The position numbers and the translations under genes are program-made. 42,261 nucleotides of DNA from Caldibacillus debilis DSM 16016 (GTDB lineage: Bacteria > Bacillota > Bacilli > Bacillales > Caldibacillaceae): contig NZ_KB912892.1 of NCBI RefSeq assembly GCF_000383875.1, positions 1-42,261 of the forward strand, read 5' to 3'. The notes below the pieces were generated by a model. It was not told where the DNA came from. It searched no databases and saw nothing but the letters and a program-made list of their open reading frames with translations. This document shows positions 23,774-31,989 of the stretch, piece after piece (positions within the stretch are counted from its first letter, which is position 1; every line of letters begins with the position of its first letter).

Positions 23774-23802
23774 ATGTCTAACAGAAAGGGGAAGAGGGAG
23801 CA

Positions 23803-26079
23803 GTGACCGGAATGATCACGACCGCGAAAAATCAGGGAATTGACAAAAACAGGCTGGAAACCTTGATCGATTGGGCGGCTTCTTTTGACGGCGCCCCGTT
23901 GAACGGCCTTCCGGCTTACAAGGAAAAAATCTTTCGGACCATCGCACAGAGACAAGAACTGACGGAAGACCGGCTGACCCGATTGCTCATTGCAACCGCA
24001 TTGGAAAATGTGGACGAAGCGAACCCGCAATGGAGCTTTGCCGCAGCCAGAATATACTTGGACGATCTTTACCGCCAAGCGAGTGAAAACCGGGGATATG
24101 CGAAAGAGTTAAAATACGGGGATTACTACCGGCTGCAAAAAACATTGGTGGAGAAAGGCATTTATTCTCCAAACATCCTGGAAAAATATACGGAAGAGGA
24201 GATCCGCCTGCTTTCCCGGATCATCGATCCGGACAAGGACCTGCTTTTTGACTATACCGGTTTACATACCTTGGCGACCAGATATTTGGCCGCCGACCAT
24301 GACAAAAACATCTATGAACTCCCCCAAGAGCGATGGCTGACGATCGCCTTGTATTTGATGCAAGATGAACCGAAGGAACGGCGCCCCCACCTCGTTCGTG
24401 AGGCCTACTGGGCATTATCGAACCTTTACATGACGGTCGCCACTCCCACATTGGCCAATGCCGGGCTGGCCCACGGCCAACTGTCCAGCTGTTTTATCGA
24501 TACGGTGGCGGATTCGCTCATCGACATCTACAACAGCAATACCGACGCGGCCAGGCTCTCCAAAGACGGCGGAGGAATCGGGGTATATATGGGGAAAGTG
24601 AGGAGCCGCGGCAGCTCCATCAAAGGTTTTAAAGGGGCATCATCCGGTGTCATCCCATGGATTAAACAACTGAACAACACGGCCGTGAGCGTCGATCAGC
24701 TCGGGCGGCGGAAGGGCGCCATATGCGTTTACCTCGATGTTTGGCACGCCGATATCCTTTCCTTTTTGGATTTAAAATTGAACAACGGGGATGAAAGGCA
24801 GCGGGCCCATGACATTTTCACCGGCGTCTGCATTCCCGACCTGTTTATGGAACAGGTGGAAAAGCGGGGAGACTGGTACTTGTTTGATCCCCACGAAGTG
24901 AAGCGGGTCATGGGGTTCGCCTTGGAAGACTTTTATGATGAGGAACCGGGAAACGGCTCCTTCCGGGAAAAATACTTTGCTTGCGTCCATGATGACCGGT
25001 TATCGAAACAAAAAATTCCCGCGATTCAAATCATGGCGCGAATCATGAAGTCCCAGCTGGAAACGGGCACCCCGTTCATGTTTTACCGCGATCAAGTGAA
25101 CCGCATGAATCCGAACAAGCACGCCGGGATGATCTACGCGAGCAATCTTTGCACGGAGATTGCCCAAAACATGTCGCCTACGGTTCAATACGAGGAAACG
25201 ATGGACGGGGATGTGATCATCACCCGCAAAAAAGCCGGGGATTTTGTGGTTTGCAACCTGTCCTCCGTCCATTTGGGAAAAGCGGTTCCCGATCAAGTCC
25301 TGGAACGGCTCATTCCCATCCAGGTGCGGATGCTGGACAACGTGATCGATTTAAACACCATCAGCGTCAAACAGGCTGCGGCCACGAACAAGAAATATCG
25401 GGCGATCGGCCTCGGCACCTTCGGCTGGCATCACCTGCTGGCTTTGAAAAGGATCCATTGGGAATCGGAGGAAGCGGTTGAACTGGCGGACAGACTGTAT
25501 GAAAAAATCGCCCGTTTGGCCATTCGGGCGAGCATCGAACTGGCGAAAGAAAAAGGGCCGTACCCGCTGTTTGAGGGAAGTGAGTGGCAAACGGGGGAAT
25601 ACTTCGCCAAAAGAGGTTATTTGACGGGCGAAAATGCCGAAGAATGGGAGGAAATTCGAAAAATGACCCAAAAGCACGGCATCCGCAACGGCTATTTGAT
25701 GGCCGTCGCCCCCACATCCAGCACGTCCGTCATCGCCGGTTCCACCAGCGGCATCGATCCCGTTTTTAAACCCTTTTATTACGAGGAAAAGAAGGATTAC
25801 AAGCTGCCGGTTGTGGCTCCCGATCTGGATCACCGCACCTATGACATTTACCGCCGGTCGGCCTACATCGTCGATCAGCGCTGGTCCATCCGGCAAAACG
25901 CGGCGAGACAGAAGCATATTGACCAATCGGTTTCCTTCAATTTTTACGTTCCCCACAATATCCGGGCAAAGGTTTTGCTCGACCTTCATCTGCAGGCCTG
26001 GAAATCGGGACTAAAAACCACCTATTACGTCCGGTCCACGGCATCCGATATCGAGGAGTGTTCCTGGTGCGCGTCCTGA
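23803..26079 (+). CDS. nrdE: Ribonucleoside-diphosphate reductase, class I alpha subunit
   Basis: The 758-residue large subunit that reduces ribonucleoside diphosphates to deoxy forms. The substrate-site cysteines are Cys230 in QLSSCFIDT, the thiyl-radical Cys450 in ASNLCTEIAQN and Cys484 in VVCNLSS; the C-terminal redox pair is Cys753/Cys756 in EECSWCAS. The paired tyrosines lie in TTYYVRST just before the tail. No ATP-cone is seen at the N-terminus, which favours the NrdE (class Ib) type. Translation starts at a GTG (23803) with GAGG 5 bases away. It is the first gene of nrdE-nrdI-nrdF, and its end overlaps nrdI by 13 bp. Expression appears controlled by NrdR and by the cobalamin riboswitch. 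Confidence 0.93.
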   Translation: MTGMITTAKNQGIDKNRLETLIDWAASFDGAPLNGLPAYKEKIFRTIAQRQELTEDRLTRLLIATALENVDEANPQWSFAAARIYLDDLYRQASENRGYAKELKYGDYYRLQKTLVEKGIYSPNILEKYTEEEIRLLSRIIDPDKDLLFDYTGLHTLATRYLAADHDKNIYELPQERWLTIALYLMQDEPKERRPHLVREAYWALSNLYMTVATPTLANAGLAHGQLSSCFIDTVADSLIDIYNSNTDAARLSKDGGGIGVYMGKVRSRGSSIKGFKGASSGVIPWIKQLNNTAVSVDQLGRRKGAICVYLDVWHADILSFLDLKLNNGDERQRAHDIFTGVCIPDLFMEQVEKRGDWYLFDPHEVKRVMGFALEDFYDEEPGNGSFREKYFACVHDDRLSKQKIPAIQIMARIMKSQLETGTPFMFYRDQVNRMNPNKHAGMIYASNLCTEIAQNMSPTVQYEETMDGDVIITRKKAGDFVVCNLSSVHLGKAVPDQVLERLIPIQVRMLDNVIDLNTISVKQAAATNKKYRAIGLGTFGWHHLLALKRIHWESEEAVELADRLYEKIARLAIRASIELAKEKGPYPLFEGSEWQTGEYFAKRGYLTGENAEEWEEIRKMTQKHGIRNGYLMAVAPTSSTSVIAGSTSGIDPVFKPFYYEEKKDYKLPVVAPDLDHRTYDIYRRSAYIVDQRWSIRQNAARQKHIDQSVSFNFYVPHNIRAKVLLDLHLQAWKSGLKTTYYVRSTASDIEECSWCAS

Positions 26080-26582
26080 TCAGTTATGCCAGCTTCAGCG
26101 GAAATACGAAAGAAGTGGCCGAGATCATCGAAAACCGGTTGGCCCGGGAAGGATTTGCCGTCGAGAAATACCGGATCAACCGCCTTAACCGGGACATCCC
26201 CGACCTTTCCCGTTTCGATCTCATCTTTCTCGGCACCTTTACCTGGGGAAAGGGGGCCACTCCGGAAATCGTCAAGGATTTTGTTTATAAAATCGGCTAT
26301 AAACCGGCAAATGTCTTCATATTTGGCACCGGGGACACTCAATTCGGCGGCGACGAGTTATTTTGCAAAGCCTGCGACAAGCTCGCCAAATTTTACGGAT
26401 CGACCTATGAACCTTTAAAAATCGAACAAAGCCCCCGGGGTGCCCAGGAAAAGAAAGTTACGGAATGGACGGAGGGAGTGATCGAACATTGGAAAAGCTC
26501 CTTAAAAAAGCAACCGTTTTGGAGCCGGAAAATCCGAACAGATCGACCGCCCTTTTCGGCGGGAAGGCCAGCGGGATCTTAA
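26067..26582 (+). CDS. nrdI: Flavodoxin-like NrdI partner of the class I reductase
   Basis: A 171-residue flavodoxin-fold protein. The N-terminal RVLISYASFSGNTKEVAEII contains the FMN phosphate-binding loop SFSGNTK, FLGTFTWGKGATPEIVKDFV matches the second FMN loop, and FGTGDTQFGGDELFCKACDK is the third. In class Ib reductases such a protein supplies the oxidant used to build the dimanganese-tyrosyl radical in NrdF, and this placement between nrdE and nrdF supports that role. The start is set at GTG 26067 with GAGGAG 8 bases before; an upstream in-frame GTG (26058) has no room for a ribosome binding site. The last 31 residues extend past the usual flavodoxin end and overlap nrdF by 94 bp in another frame, so the tail may be accidental and the gene may have lost an earlier stop. 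Confidence 0.85.
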   Translation: MRVLISYASFSGNTKEVAEIIENRLAREGFAVEKYRINRLNRDIPDLSRFDLIFLGTFTWGKGATPEIVKDFVYKIGYKPANVFIFGTGDTQFGGDELFCKACDKLAKFYGSTYEPLKIEQSPRGAQEKKVTEWTEGVIEHWKSSLKKQPFWSRKIRTDRPPFSAGRPAGS

Positions 26583-27529
26583 ATTGGAATGATATCGCCT
26601 ACCCCCATTTTTACGATTACCGGGAACAGATCCGCGCTTTGTTCTGGCGGGCGAGCGAAGTGGATATGACCCATGATGTGAAGCAATTTCCGAGCCTCTC
26701 CGCCGGGGAACAAAATGCCTTTTTAAAAATCATCGGGCTGCTCGCCACCCTGGACGGCCCGCAAACGGATATTGCCATGCGCATTTCCCATTATTCCACG
26801 GACCCGTCGGTCAAATCGATCATGGCGACCATCGCCGATCAGGAAAGCGAACATAACCACAGTTACGCCTATGTGCTCTCTTCCGTCGCCACCTTAGATC
26901 TGCAGATCGCATCCTTCGAGACGGGCCGCCGGGATCCCGTTTTATTGAAACGGAACGAACGGATCATGAAGGTCTATAATGAATTCGCGGAACATCCCAC
27001 GATTTTGAACGTGTTGAAAACCATGGTGTATTCCTCCCTGCTGGAAGGATTGTACTTCTATTCCGGATTTGCCTTCTTTTATCATTTGGCCAGGCATCAA
27101 AAAATGGTCGGAACATCGGCCATGATCTCCTATATCAACCGGGATGAACTGCAGCACGGACGTTTTATCAGCGAATTGTTCCGGGCCACCTTGGCGGAAA
27201 ACCCGGAGTATAACACGGAAACGTTCATCGATTGGGTGTACGGCCAATTCCGGCACGCCGTCGAACAGGAAACGATCTGGAGCCGGTATATCCTGAAAGA
27301 TATCGACGGCATCGATTTGACGGAAATGGAGGGATACATCCAATACCGGGCCAATAAAATGCTCCGCCTTCTCGGGTTGAGCGATCTTTATGAAAACCGC
27401 ACGGAAAACCCGATGAAATGGATCCGCGCCTACGTCGATAATTTCGACGGAACCAAGACAGACTTTTTCGAACAAAAATCCCGCCAATATATAAAAGTCG
27501 GGGACTTGAACGGGTTCGACGAATTGTAG
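26489..27529 (+). CDS. nrdF: Ribonucleoside-diphosphate reductase, class I beta (radical) subunit
   Basis: A 346-residue R2 protein that houses the dimetal-tyrosyl radical cofactor. From a TTG start at 26489 the metal ligands are Asp89 (LDGPQTD), Glu119 and His122 (ESEHNHSY), Glu186 (SLLEGLYF), and Glu220 and His223 (RDELQHGRF). The radical tyrosine is present as Tyr126, so this is not a tyrosine-less class Ic protein. The start is chosen because GGAGGGAG (26471-26478) lies 10 bases upstream and LEKLLKKATVLEPENPNRST fits the usual N-terminus; an ATG at 26465 in the same frame lies before that site. It ends the nrdE-nrdI-nrdF operon. No obvious T-tailed terminator was found in the 158 bp before psuG. 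Confidence 0.93.
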   Translation: MEKLLKKATVLEPENPNRSTALFGGKASGILNWNDIAYPHFYDYREQIRALFWRASEVDMTHDVKQFPSLSAGEQNAFLKIIGLLATLDGPQTDIAMRISHYSTDPSVKSIMATIADQESEHNHSYAYVLSSVATLDLQIASFETGRRDPVLLKRNERIMKVYNEFAEHPTILNVLKTMVYSSLLEGLYFYSGFAFFYHLARHQKMVGTSAMISYINRDELQHGRFISELFRATLAENPEYNTETFIDWVYGQFRHAVEQETIWSRYILKDIDGIDLTEMEGYIQYRANKMLRLLGLSDLYENRTENPMKWIRAYVDNFDGTKTDFFEQKSRQYIKVGDLNGFDEL

Positions 27530-27653
27530 GGGAGATTTCGGGGGAAGGGCCGGCCGGTATGGCCGGCTGCGGGATAGATGAAGACTTCTCCTAAAAAGCC
27601 GATGGATCCGCAATTACCGGGTTTTATGACCGCCGGTCCGTTTTCCCTGGATT

Positions 27654-27675
27654 CCCCGGAATCGTAAGTCCGGGG
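27654..27675. other. Hairpin between convergent nrdF and psuG
   Basis: CCCCGGA (27654-27660) pairs with TCCGGGG (27669-27675) around atcgtaag. Neither strand carries a T-run after it, so it is at best a weak terminator. A second stem, GCCGGCC-ggtat-GGCCGGC, lies near 27550. Confidence 0.45.
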
Positions 27676-27687
27676 CAAGGAAATACC

Positions 27688-28617
27688 TTAGCGGTCCTTT
27701 TCCAACGTATGCAAAGCGACGCTGATTTCCGCGGCAAGCTTCGCGTTATTTTTCACGAGGGCGATATTGGCCGCCAAACTTTTTCCGCCCGTCAAATCTT
27801 TGATCCTGCCCAATAAAAAGGGAGTGACCTCCTTGCCCCGGATCTTCCGCTCTTTCGCTTCCGCGAGCGCCCTTTCGATGATCTCCCCGATCATCGCTTC
27901 GTCCATGGATTCCGCTTCTGGCACCGGGTTGGCGACGACCACGCCGCCCCCCAGTCCGAGGTCCCACTTCGTTTTGATCAATTCGGCGATCTCTCCGGGG
28001 GAATCCAGCCGGAAGTCCACTTTGTGGGGGCTCGTCCTCGTGTAAAAGGCCGGCAGACGGTCCGTCCGATAGCCGATGACCGGGACGCCCCGGGTCTCCA
28101 AGTATTCCAAAGTCAGGCCCAGATCCAATATCGACTTGGCGCCGGAACATACGACGGCCACATTGGTCCTGGCCAATTCCTCCAGGTCGGCGGAAATGTC
28201 CATCGTGATCTGGGCTTCCCGGTGAACGCCGCCGATCCCGCCGGTGGCGAACACCCTGATCCCCGCCAGGGCCGCGCAGATCATCGTCGCCGCCACCGTC
28301 GTCGCCCCGTGCTGCCGGGTGGAAATCAAATAGGGCAGGTCCCGGCGGCTCGCCTTATGAATCCCCCGGTGTTCCGCCAAAAATTCGATGTCCTTTTCGC
28401 TCAGGCCGATGCGGATCTTCCCGTCGATGACGGCGATGGTGGCAGGCACCGCCCCGTTTTCGCGAATGATCCGTTCCAGTTCCAAAGCGGTTTGCAAATT
28501 TTGCGGATATGGCATCCCGTGGGAAATGATCGTCGATTCCAGGGCGACGATCGGTCTCCCTTTTTCCTTCGCTTCCCTGACTTCCTCGGAAAAATGCAAA
28601 TATTGTTCTCCTGTCAT
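27688..28617 (-). CDS. psuG: Pseudouridine-5'-phosphate glycosidase
   Basis: A 309-residue enzyme that splits pseudouridine 5'-phosphate into uracil and ribose 5-phosphate. Family blocks are clear: [20 protein letters not shown] near residue 23, [20 protein letters not shown] near 60, [20 protein letters not shown] near 98 and [20 protein letters not shown] near 122. A further one, [10 protein letters not shown]-type, appears as [19 protein letters not shown] near 235. It starts one base after the psuK stop (TGACATG), so both are made from one mRNA. It is the second step of pseudouridine salvage after phosphorylation by PsuK, in the cytoplasm. ATG at 28617; the upstream gene end supplies the ribosome entry region. 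Confidence 0.95.
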   Translation of the reverse strand: MTGEQYLHFSEEVREAKEKGRPIVALESTIISHGMPYPQNLQTALELERIIRENGAVPATIAVIDGKIRIGLSEKDIEFLAEHRGIHKASRRDLPYLISTRQHGATTVAATMICAALAGIRVFATGGIGGVHREAQITMDISADLEELARTNVAVVCSGAKSILDLGLTLEYLETRGVPVIGYRTDRLPAFYTRTSPHKVDFRLDSPGEIAELIKTKWDLGLGGGVVVANPVPEAESMDEAMIGEIIERALAEAKERKIRGKEVTPFLLGRIKDLTGGKSLAANIALVKNNAKLAAEISVALHTLEKDR

Positions 28618-28618
28618 G

Positions 28619-29746
28619 TCAAAAATCCCCTTCCATGTTTGATTCCGTATCGTTCCAAAGGTTCCGGACGGTTTCCGCCAAAAGTTCCCCGTTCAATTCT
28701 TCCGCCACGGTTTTTTCCGACTGAACCGTCAGATAGGAGCAGGCGAGCCCGATTTGGCAGGCCGACGTAAGATCCTTCCCTTCATTCAGTCCGTAGATGA
28801 CTCCGGCCGCCAACGCATCCCCCGCTCCCGTCACGTCCCGGACTTCCGCCTCCGGCGCCGGGAGATGACCGCAGAAACCGGACCGGTCAAAATAAAAGAC
28901 TCCCTTCTCTCCGGCGGTTACCACCAATTTTTCCAGGCCCCGCCGGAACAGCACATCGGCAAGGGGGAGCGGATTTTTTTCGGAAAACTCGGTTTTGGCG
29001 ACGGCCTCCGCTTCATCCCGGTTGACGATCAACAGCTTGATTCCGGATAAATCTTCCGGAAGCTTTTCCGCCTTGGGAACGGACACCGTCGCGACCGCCA
29101 GGGGGATTTTTTCCTCCCTGCACCTTGTGATCACATATTGGATCACATCCTTGGGAAAGTTCGTATCGAGCAAAACAAAGGAAGATGAACCGATGTGATT
29201 CCACCGTTCCGCCAACTGGCCGGCGGCGACCCGGTCGTAGATCCCCATATCGGCCAGAGCGACGATCATTTCCCCGCTCCCGTCGATGATGGCCGTGTAG
29301 TGGCCGGTATTGGCCCCGGAAATGTTCATCGCGGGGCTTAAATCCGCCCACGCCCCCGTCGATTCCTGCAGCCATTTTCCGGCTTCATCATTGCCGAGGA
29401 CGGTGACCAACGACACCGCCGCCCCCAATCTGCCGAGATTTTCCGCGATATTCCTCGCCACGCCTCCCAACGATTTTTCCGTACGGACCGGGTTGGACGT
29501 CCGCCATTTGATGTTCCCGGAAAGATACATCTTTTGGTCAATGTTGGCCCCGCCGATGCAAGTAATTTTTCTTTCCCGTGGCAGGATATAGGCCCTGCCG
29601 ACGATCTCCCCTTTTCTCATCAAAGAGGAAATGTAATTGGCCACGGCCGAACGGGAAAGCTTCAGTTCCCGGGCGATTTCATTTTGGGAGATAAAGGGAT
29701 TTTTTTTGATTAATGCCAGAATCTGCTTTTCCTTTTCATTTGCCAT
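28619..29746 (-). CDS. psuK: Pseudouridine kinase (PfkB family) with N-terminal winged HTH
   Basis: A 375-residue fusion. Residues 1-60 form a winged helix-turn-helix ([20 protein letters not shown] followed by [20 protein letters not shown]), and about 62-365 form a PfkB-type kinase. The kinase carries [16 protein letters not shown] near residue 98 and the C-terminal catalytic signature [18 protein letters not shown] near 315 with the Asp base. It phosphorylates pseudouridine for the PsuG enzyme encoded directly downstream. The HTH makes self-regulation likely, with the 17-bp palindrome at 29766 as the candidate site. The ATG at 29746 follows GGTGA and opens the HTH; the longer reading frame upstream crosses the promoter and is rejected. 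Confidence 0.9.
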   Translation of the reverse strand: MANEKEKQILALIKKNPFISQNEIARELKLSRSAVANYISSLMRKGEIVGRAYILPRERKITCIGGANIDQKMYLSGNIKWRTSNPVRTEKSLGGVARNIAENLGRLGAAVSLVTVLGNDEAGKWLQESTGAWADLSPAMNISGANTGHYTAIIDGSGEMIVALADMGIYDRVAAGQLAERWNHIGSSSFVLLDTNFPKDVIQYVITRCREEKIPLAVATVSVPKAEKLPEDLSGIKLLIVNRDEAEAVAKTEFSEKNPLPLADVLFRRGLEKLVVTAGEKGVFYFDRSGFCGHLPAPEAEVRDVTGAGDALAAGVIYGLNEGKDLTSACQIGLACSYLTVQSEKTVAEELNGELLAETVRNLWNDTESNMEGDF

Positions 29747-29765
29747 CAACCGTTCACCAAACTTT

Positions 29766-29782
29766 TGTTTATTAAATAAACA
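29766..29782. promoter_or_regulatory. Palindromic operator of the psuK-psuG operon
   Basis: TGTTTATT-A-AATAAACA is a perfect palindrome 9 bases downstream of the -10 (29792-29797) and 20 bases before the psuK start. A further half-site TGTTTA lies just upstream at about 29785-29790. The HTH of PsuK is the nearest candidate binder; this is inference. Confidence 0.65.
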
Positions 29783-29791
29783 TTTGTTTAA

Positions 29792-29800
29792 ATTATACCA
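29792..29800 (-). promoter_or_regulatory. Extended -10 promoter of psuK-psuG
   Basis: The minus strand reads TGGTATAAT (TATAAT at 29792-29797) with a weak TTCCAA at 29815-29820 as the -35 match 17 bases away. Confidence 0.6.
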
Positions 29801-30060
29801 TGAAAATTCCCCGCTTGGAAGAAGACGGGAAAGTTCTTTTGATCCGGCCGCCTTTCGCAAGGGGAAGACCCGCCTTGTCCCGATTGCCCGCCGATTTTGT
29901 CCATCCGGGACATGCCGCCCGGGCTTTTCCCCGCATCAAAAAAACGCCATCCTGCCGGGCCGGACACGGGCGGCTTAAAAGCAAAAACGGCCGGAGCGCC
30001 CGGGGAGAGCGCTTCGCAAAATGTTCATGGTATGTTGCGCTAGATATTTATTCGGCGTAA

Positions 30061-30066
30061 TATAAT
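30061..30066 (+). promoter_or_regulatory. -10 element before murB
   Basis: TATAAT 51 bases before the murB start. No good -35 sits at 16-18 bases; TTGCGC is 20 bases away. The rest of 29801-30060 is GC-rich and shows no gene. Confidence 0.4.
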
Positions 30067-30116
30067 AGGAGTGTATCCCAACAACGACGAAAAAAGGATA
30101 AAGGAATGAAATCCTG

Positions 30117-31046
30117 ATGGATAAGAAGGAAATCTACGAACGGTTGACTACCATAGTGGATAAAAAAAATATTTGCGTGGATGAATGGCTGAAACGGCAT
30201 ACCTTCACCCGTCTGGGAGGAAAGGCCGATTTTTTCGTGACGCCGGAAACCTATGATGAAGTGCAGGGATTGATCAAATTCGCCAAAGCCAATCAGATTC
30301 CGCTCACCCTGATCGGCAACGGATCCAATTTGATCGTCCGCGACGGCGGCATCCGCGGCATCGTCATGTCCCTTACCAAGTTTAATAAAATCACCGTAGA
30401 CGGGAACTATCTCATCGCCCAAAGCGGAGCGGGCATTATCGAAGCTTCCCAGGAAGCCCTCAAGGCGGGTTTGACCGGATTGGAATTCGCCTGCGGGATC
30501 CCCGGGACGGTGGGCGGCGCCCTTTACATGAACGCGGGGGCCTACGGGGGAGAGATCAAAGATGTTTTGGACCATGCCCTCGTCATTGACAAAGACGGCA
30601 ATTTCGTCAAACGGAAGGCGGAGGATTTCGGCTTTTCCTATCGCTACAGCAACATCAGCAAAAACGGGGATATCGTTTTGGAAGCCGTCTTCCGCCTGAA
30701 GCCGGGGAAATACGAGGAAATCAAGGCTCTGATGGATGATTTGACGGAAAGGCGCCGGGCCAAACAGCCGCTGGAATACCCTTCCTGCGGGAGCGTTTTC
30801 AAACGCCCGAAGGGCTATTATGCCGGAAAACTCATCCAGGACTCGGGCCTTCAAGGATTCCGCATCGGCGGGGCGGAAGTATCCAAGAAACATGCCGGTT
30901 TCATCGTCAATGTGGACAACGCCACCGCCTCCGACTACATCCGCGTGATCGAACATGTGCAAAAGACGGTCAAAGAAAAATTCAACGTCACCTTGGAAAC
31001 GGAAGTGAAGATCATCGGGGAAGATCCAAAAGAGGGAGAGGGATAA
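30117..31046 (+). CDS. murB: UDP-N-acetylenolpyruvoylglucosamine reductase
   Basis: A 309-residue FAD enzyme that reduces UDP-GlcNAc-enolpyruvate to UDP-MurNAc with NADPH, the second committed step of peptidoglycan precursor synthesis in the cytoplasm. The FAD-binding part has THRLGG-type HTFTRLGGKADFFVTPETYD near residue 26 and LTLIGNGSNLIVRDGGIRG near 62. FACGIPGTVGGALYMNAGAYGG is near residue 122, of which the glycine-rich centre contacts FAD. The catalytic region includes SCGSVFKRPKGYYAGKLIQD near 222, with the Ser proton donor in the CGSVFKRP loop, and ends with a conserved Glu in NVTLETEVKIIGE. The form lacks the extra loop of E. coli MurB, as usual in Bacillus. ATG at 30117 has AAAGGA about 10 bases upstream. 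Confidence 0.95.
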   Translation: MDKKEIYERLTTIVDKKNICVDEWLKRHTFTRLGGKADFFVTPETYDEVQGLIKFAKANQIPLTLIGNGSNLIVRDGGIRGIVMSLTKFNKITVDGNYLIAQSGAGIIEASQEALKAGLTGLEFACGIPGTVGGALYMNAGAYGGEIKDVLDHALVIDKDGNFVKRKAEDFGFSYRYSNISKNGDIVLEAVFRLKPGKYEEIKALMDDLTERRRAKQPLEYPSCGSVFKRPKGYYAGKLIQDSGLQGFRIGGAEVSKKHAGFIVNVDNATASDYIRVIEHVQKTVKEKFNVTLETEVKIIGEDPKEGEG

Positions 31047-31069
31047 ACCCTCTTCTTTTTTCTTTTTTG
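31037..31069 (+). terminator. Rho-independent terminator of murB
   Basis: AGAGGG-ataaa-CCCTCT spans the murB stop codon and is followed by a long T-rich run (TCTTTTTTCTTTTTT). Confidence 0.8.
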
Positions 31070-31108
31070 AAAACCGTCCTTCCGGCCCTCTCCATGAACG
31101 TTCCTCCC

Positions 31109-31354
31109 TTATTCGCATTCGACGTAATAGACGAATTCGTCCGCCTTCTTAAACAATTTTTTCCTCGTGAAATAGACCCGGTAACGGTTCCCTTCTTCCA
31201 ACGGTTCGTAGTGCGTCAACTTGGCTCCGATCCGTTTTTCCGCCTCTTGGCAGGCGGAATGGAGAGAGGCGCTGCGAATTTCCATGGCGGGAACCGCATA
31301 TTGGTTGGCCGGTGCGTAATTGTTCTTTAGTTCCAGATAAAATTTGTATATCAT
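31109..31354 (-). CDS. Small hypothetical protein (81 aa)
   Basis: An 81-residue soluble, mixed-charge protein that I cannot place in a family. It begins MIYKFYLELKNNYAPANQYA, has a helix-like centre (HSACQEAEKRIGAKLTHYEP) and ends in a strand-rich part (GNRYRVYFTRKKLFKKADEF). AAAGGA lies about 10 bases before the ATG. It is transcribed toward murB and stops 63 bp from it. A regular pattern of hydrophobic residues and a proper ribosome binding site support a real gene; no partner or pathway can be inferred. The gene sits alone with an AT-rich upstream region (31380-31500). Confidence 0.6.
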   Translation of the reverse strand: MIYKFYLELKNNYAPANQYAVPAMEIRSASLHSACQEAEKRIGAKLTHYEPLEEGNRYRVYFTRKKLFKKADEFVYYVECE

Positions 31355-31715
31355 CGGATTTGGTCCTTTCTATAAAAAATTTATCGAAAATTCGAGATTT
31401 ATAGGCTTAAAGACCTAGTTCGTATTATTATTTTATACCTTTTCTTTTGGATTTCAATAATTTTCCTAATCTATTTTTCTTAATATTTATAAGAAAAAAA
31501 TCTTTTTTACATCTTCTGAAAATCCACCGGAACGTGCGTTTTTCTTCTCCTCCTATGGAGCGCACCGGATGAAGCCGGCCCGTCTCACCCACGCACCTCG
31601 CCGATATGTGTCCTGCATCCCTCGGCAACTTGGCCATGATTCCGGCTGCAGGCGCCTCAGACCTTCCCGCCATACAAATTTTCCCAGGATCAGCCGTTTC
31701 AAGCGAAAGAATTTA

Positions 31716-31744
31716 TTGACTGTTGTTTATTCAATTGCTAGTAT
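31716..31744 (+). promoter_or_regulatory. Promoter of the alcohol dehydrogenase gene
   Basis: TTGACT (31716-31721), 17-base spacer, TAGTAT (31739-31744). The leader to the start codon is about 240 bases long and contains a cre site and a hairpin. Confidence 0.65.
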
Positions 31745-31851
31745 ATAATTAAACAAATATTCAAAATATTTTCCGGAAAGGGGGATCGAAAAGGAGACGG
31801 GAAACACGGTCGGCTTGAAATTCGCTGAAAAGGGATTTTTATCGTCCGGAA

Positions 31852-31865
31852 TGTAAACGCTTACT
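31852..31865. promoter_or_regulatory. cre site (CcpA binding) upstream of the alcohol dehydrogenase
   Basis: TGTAAACGCTTACT matches the consensus TGWAANCGNTNWCA at 13 of 14 positions. It is about 110 bp downstream of the promoter, where CcpA would act as a roadblock to transcription when preferred sugars are present. Confidence 0.75.
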
Positions 31866-31924
31866 TATATCCTCTTTCCCGAACGATGCTGGCTGCAGAC
31901 GCGAACAAACCTTGAAAACTGCAT

Positions 31925-31941
31925 CGCTGCATGGTGCAGCG
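31925..31941. other. Inverted repeat in the alcohol dehydrogenase leader
   Basis: CGCTGCA-tgg-TGCAGCG is a perfect 7-bp stem without a T-run, about 50 bases before the start codon. It could be a second operator or an RNA hairpin. Confidence 0.45.
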
Positions 31942-31989
31942 GAAAAACGACCTTCCTTTAAATAAGGATTGTATTCAAGGAGGAGAGAA

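Noticed and set aside
26465-26488. ATG at 26465 as the nrdF start
   Set aside because: It lies upstream of the only good ribosome binding site (26471-26478); TTG 26489 fits spacing and the family N-terminus.
28619-29860. Longer psuK reading from 29860
   Set aside because: The extra 38 codons cross the promoter and the palindromic operator and give no family sequence.
30048-31118. A 356-residue minus-strand reading frame opposite murB
   Set aside because: It covers murB and its promoter in antisense and shows no recognisable protein features.
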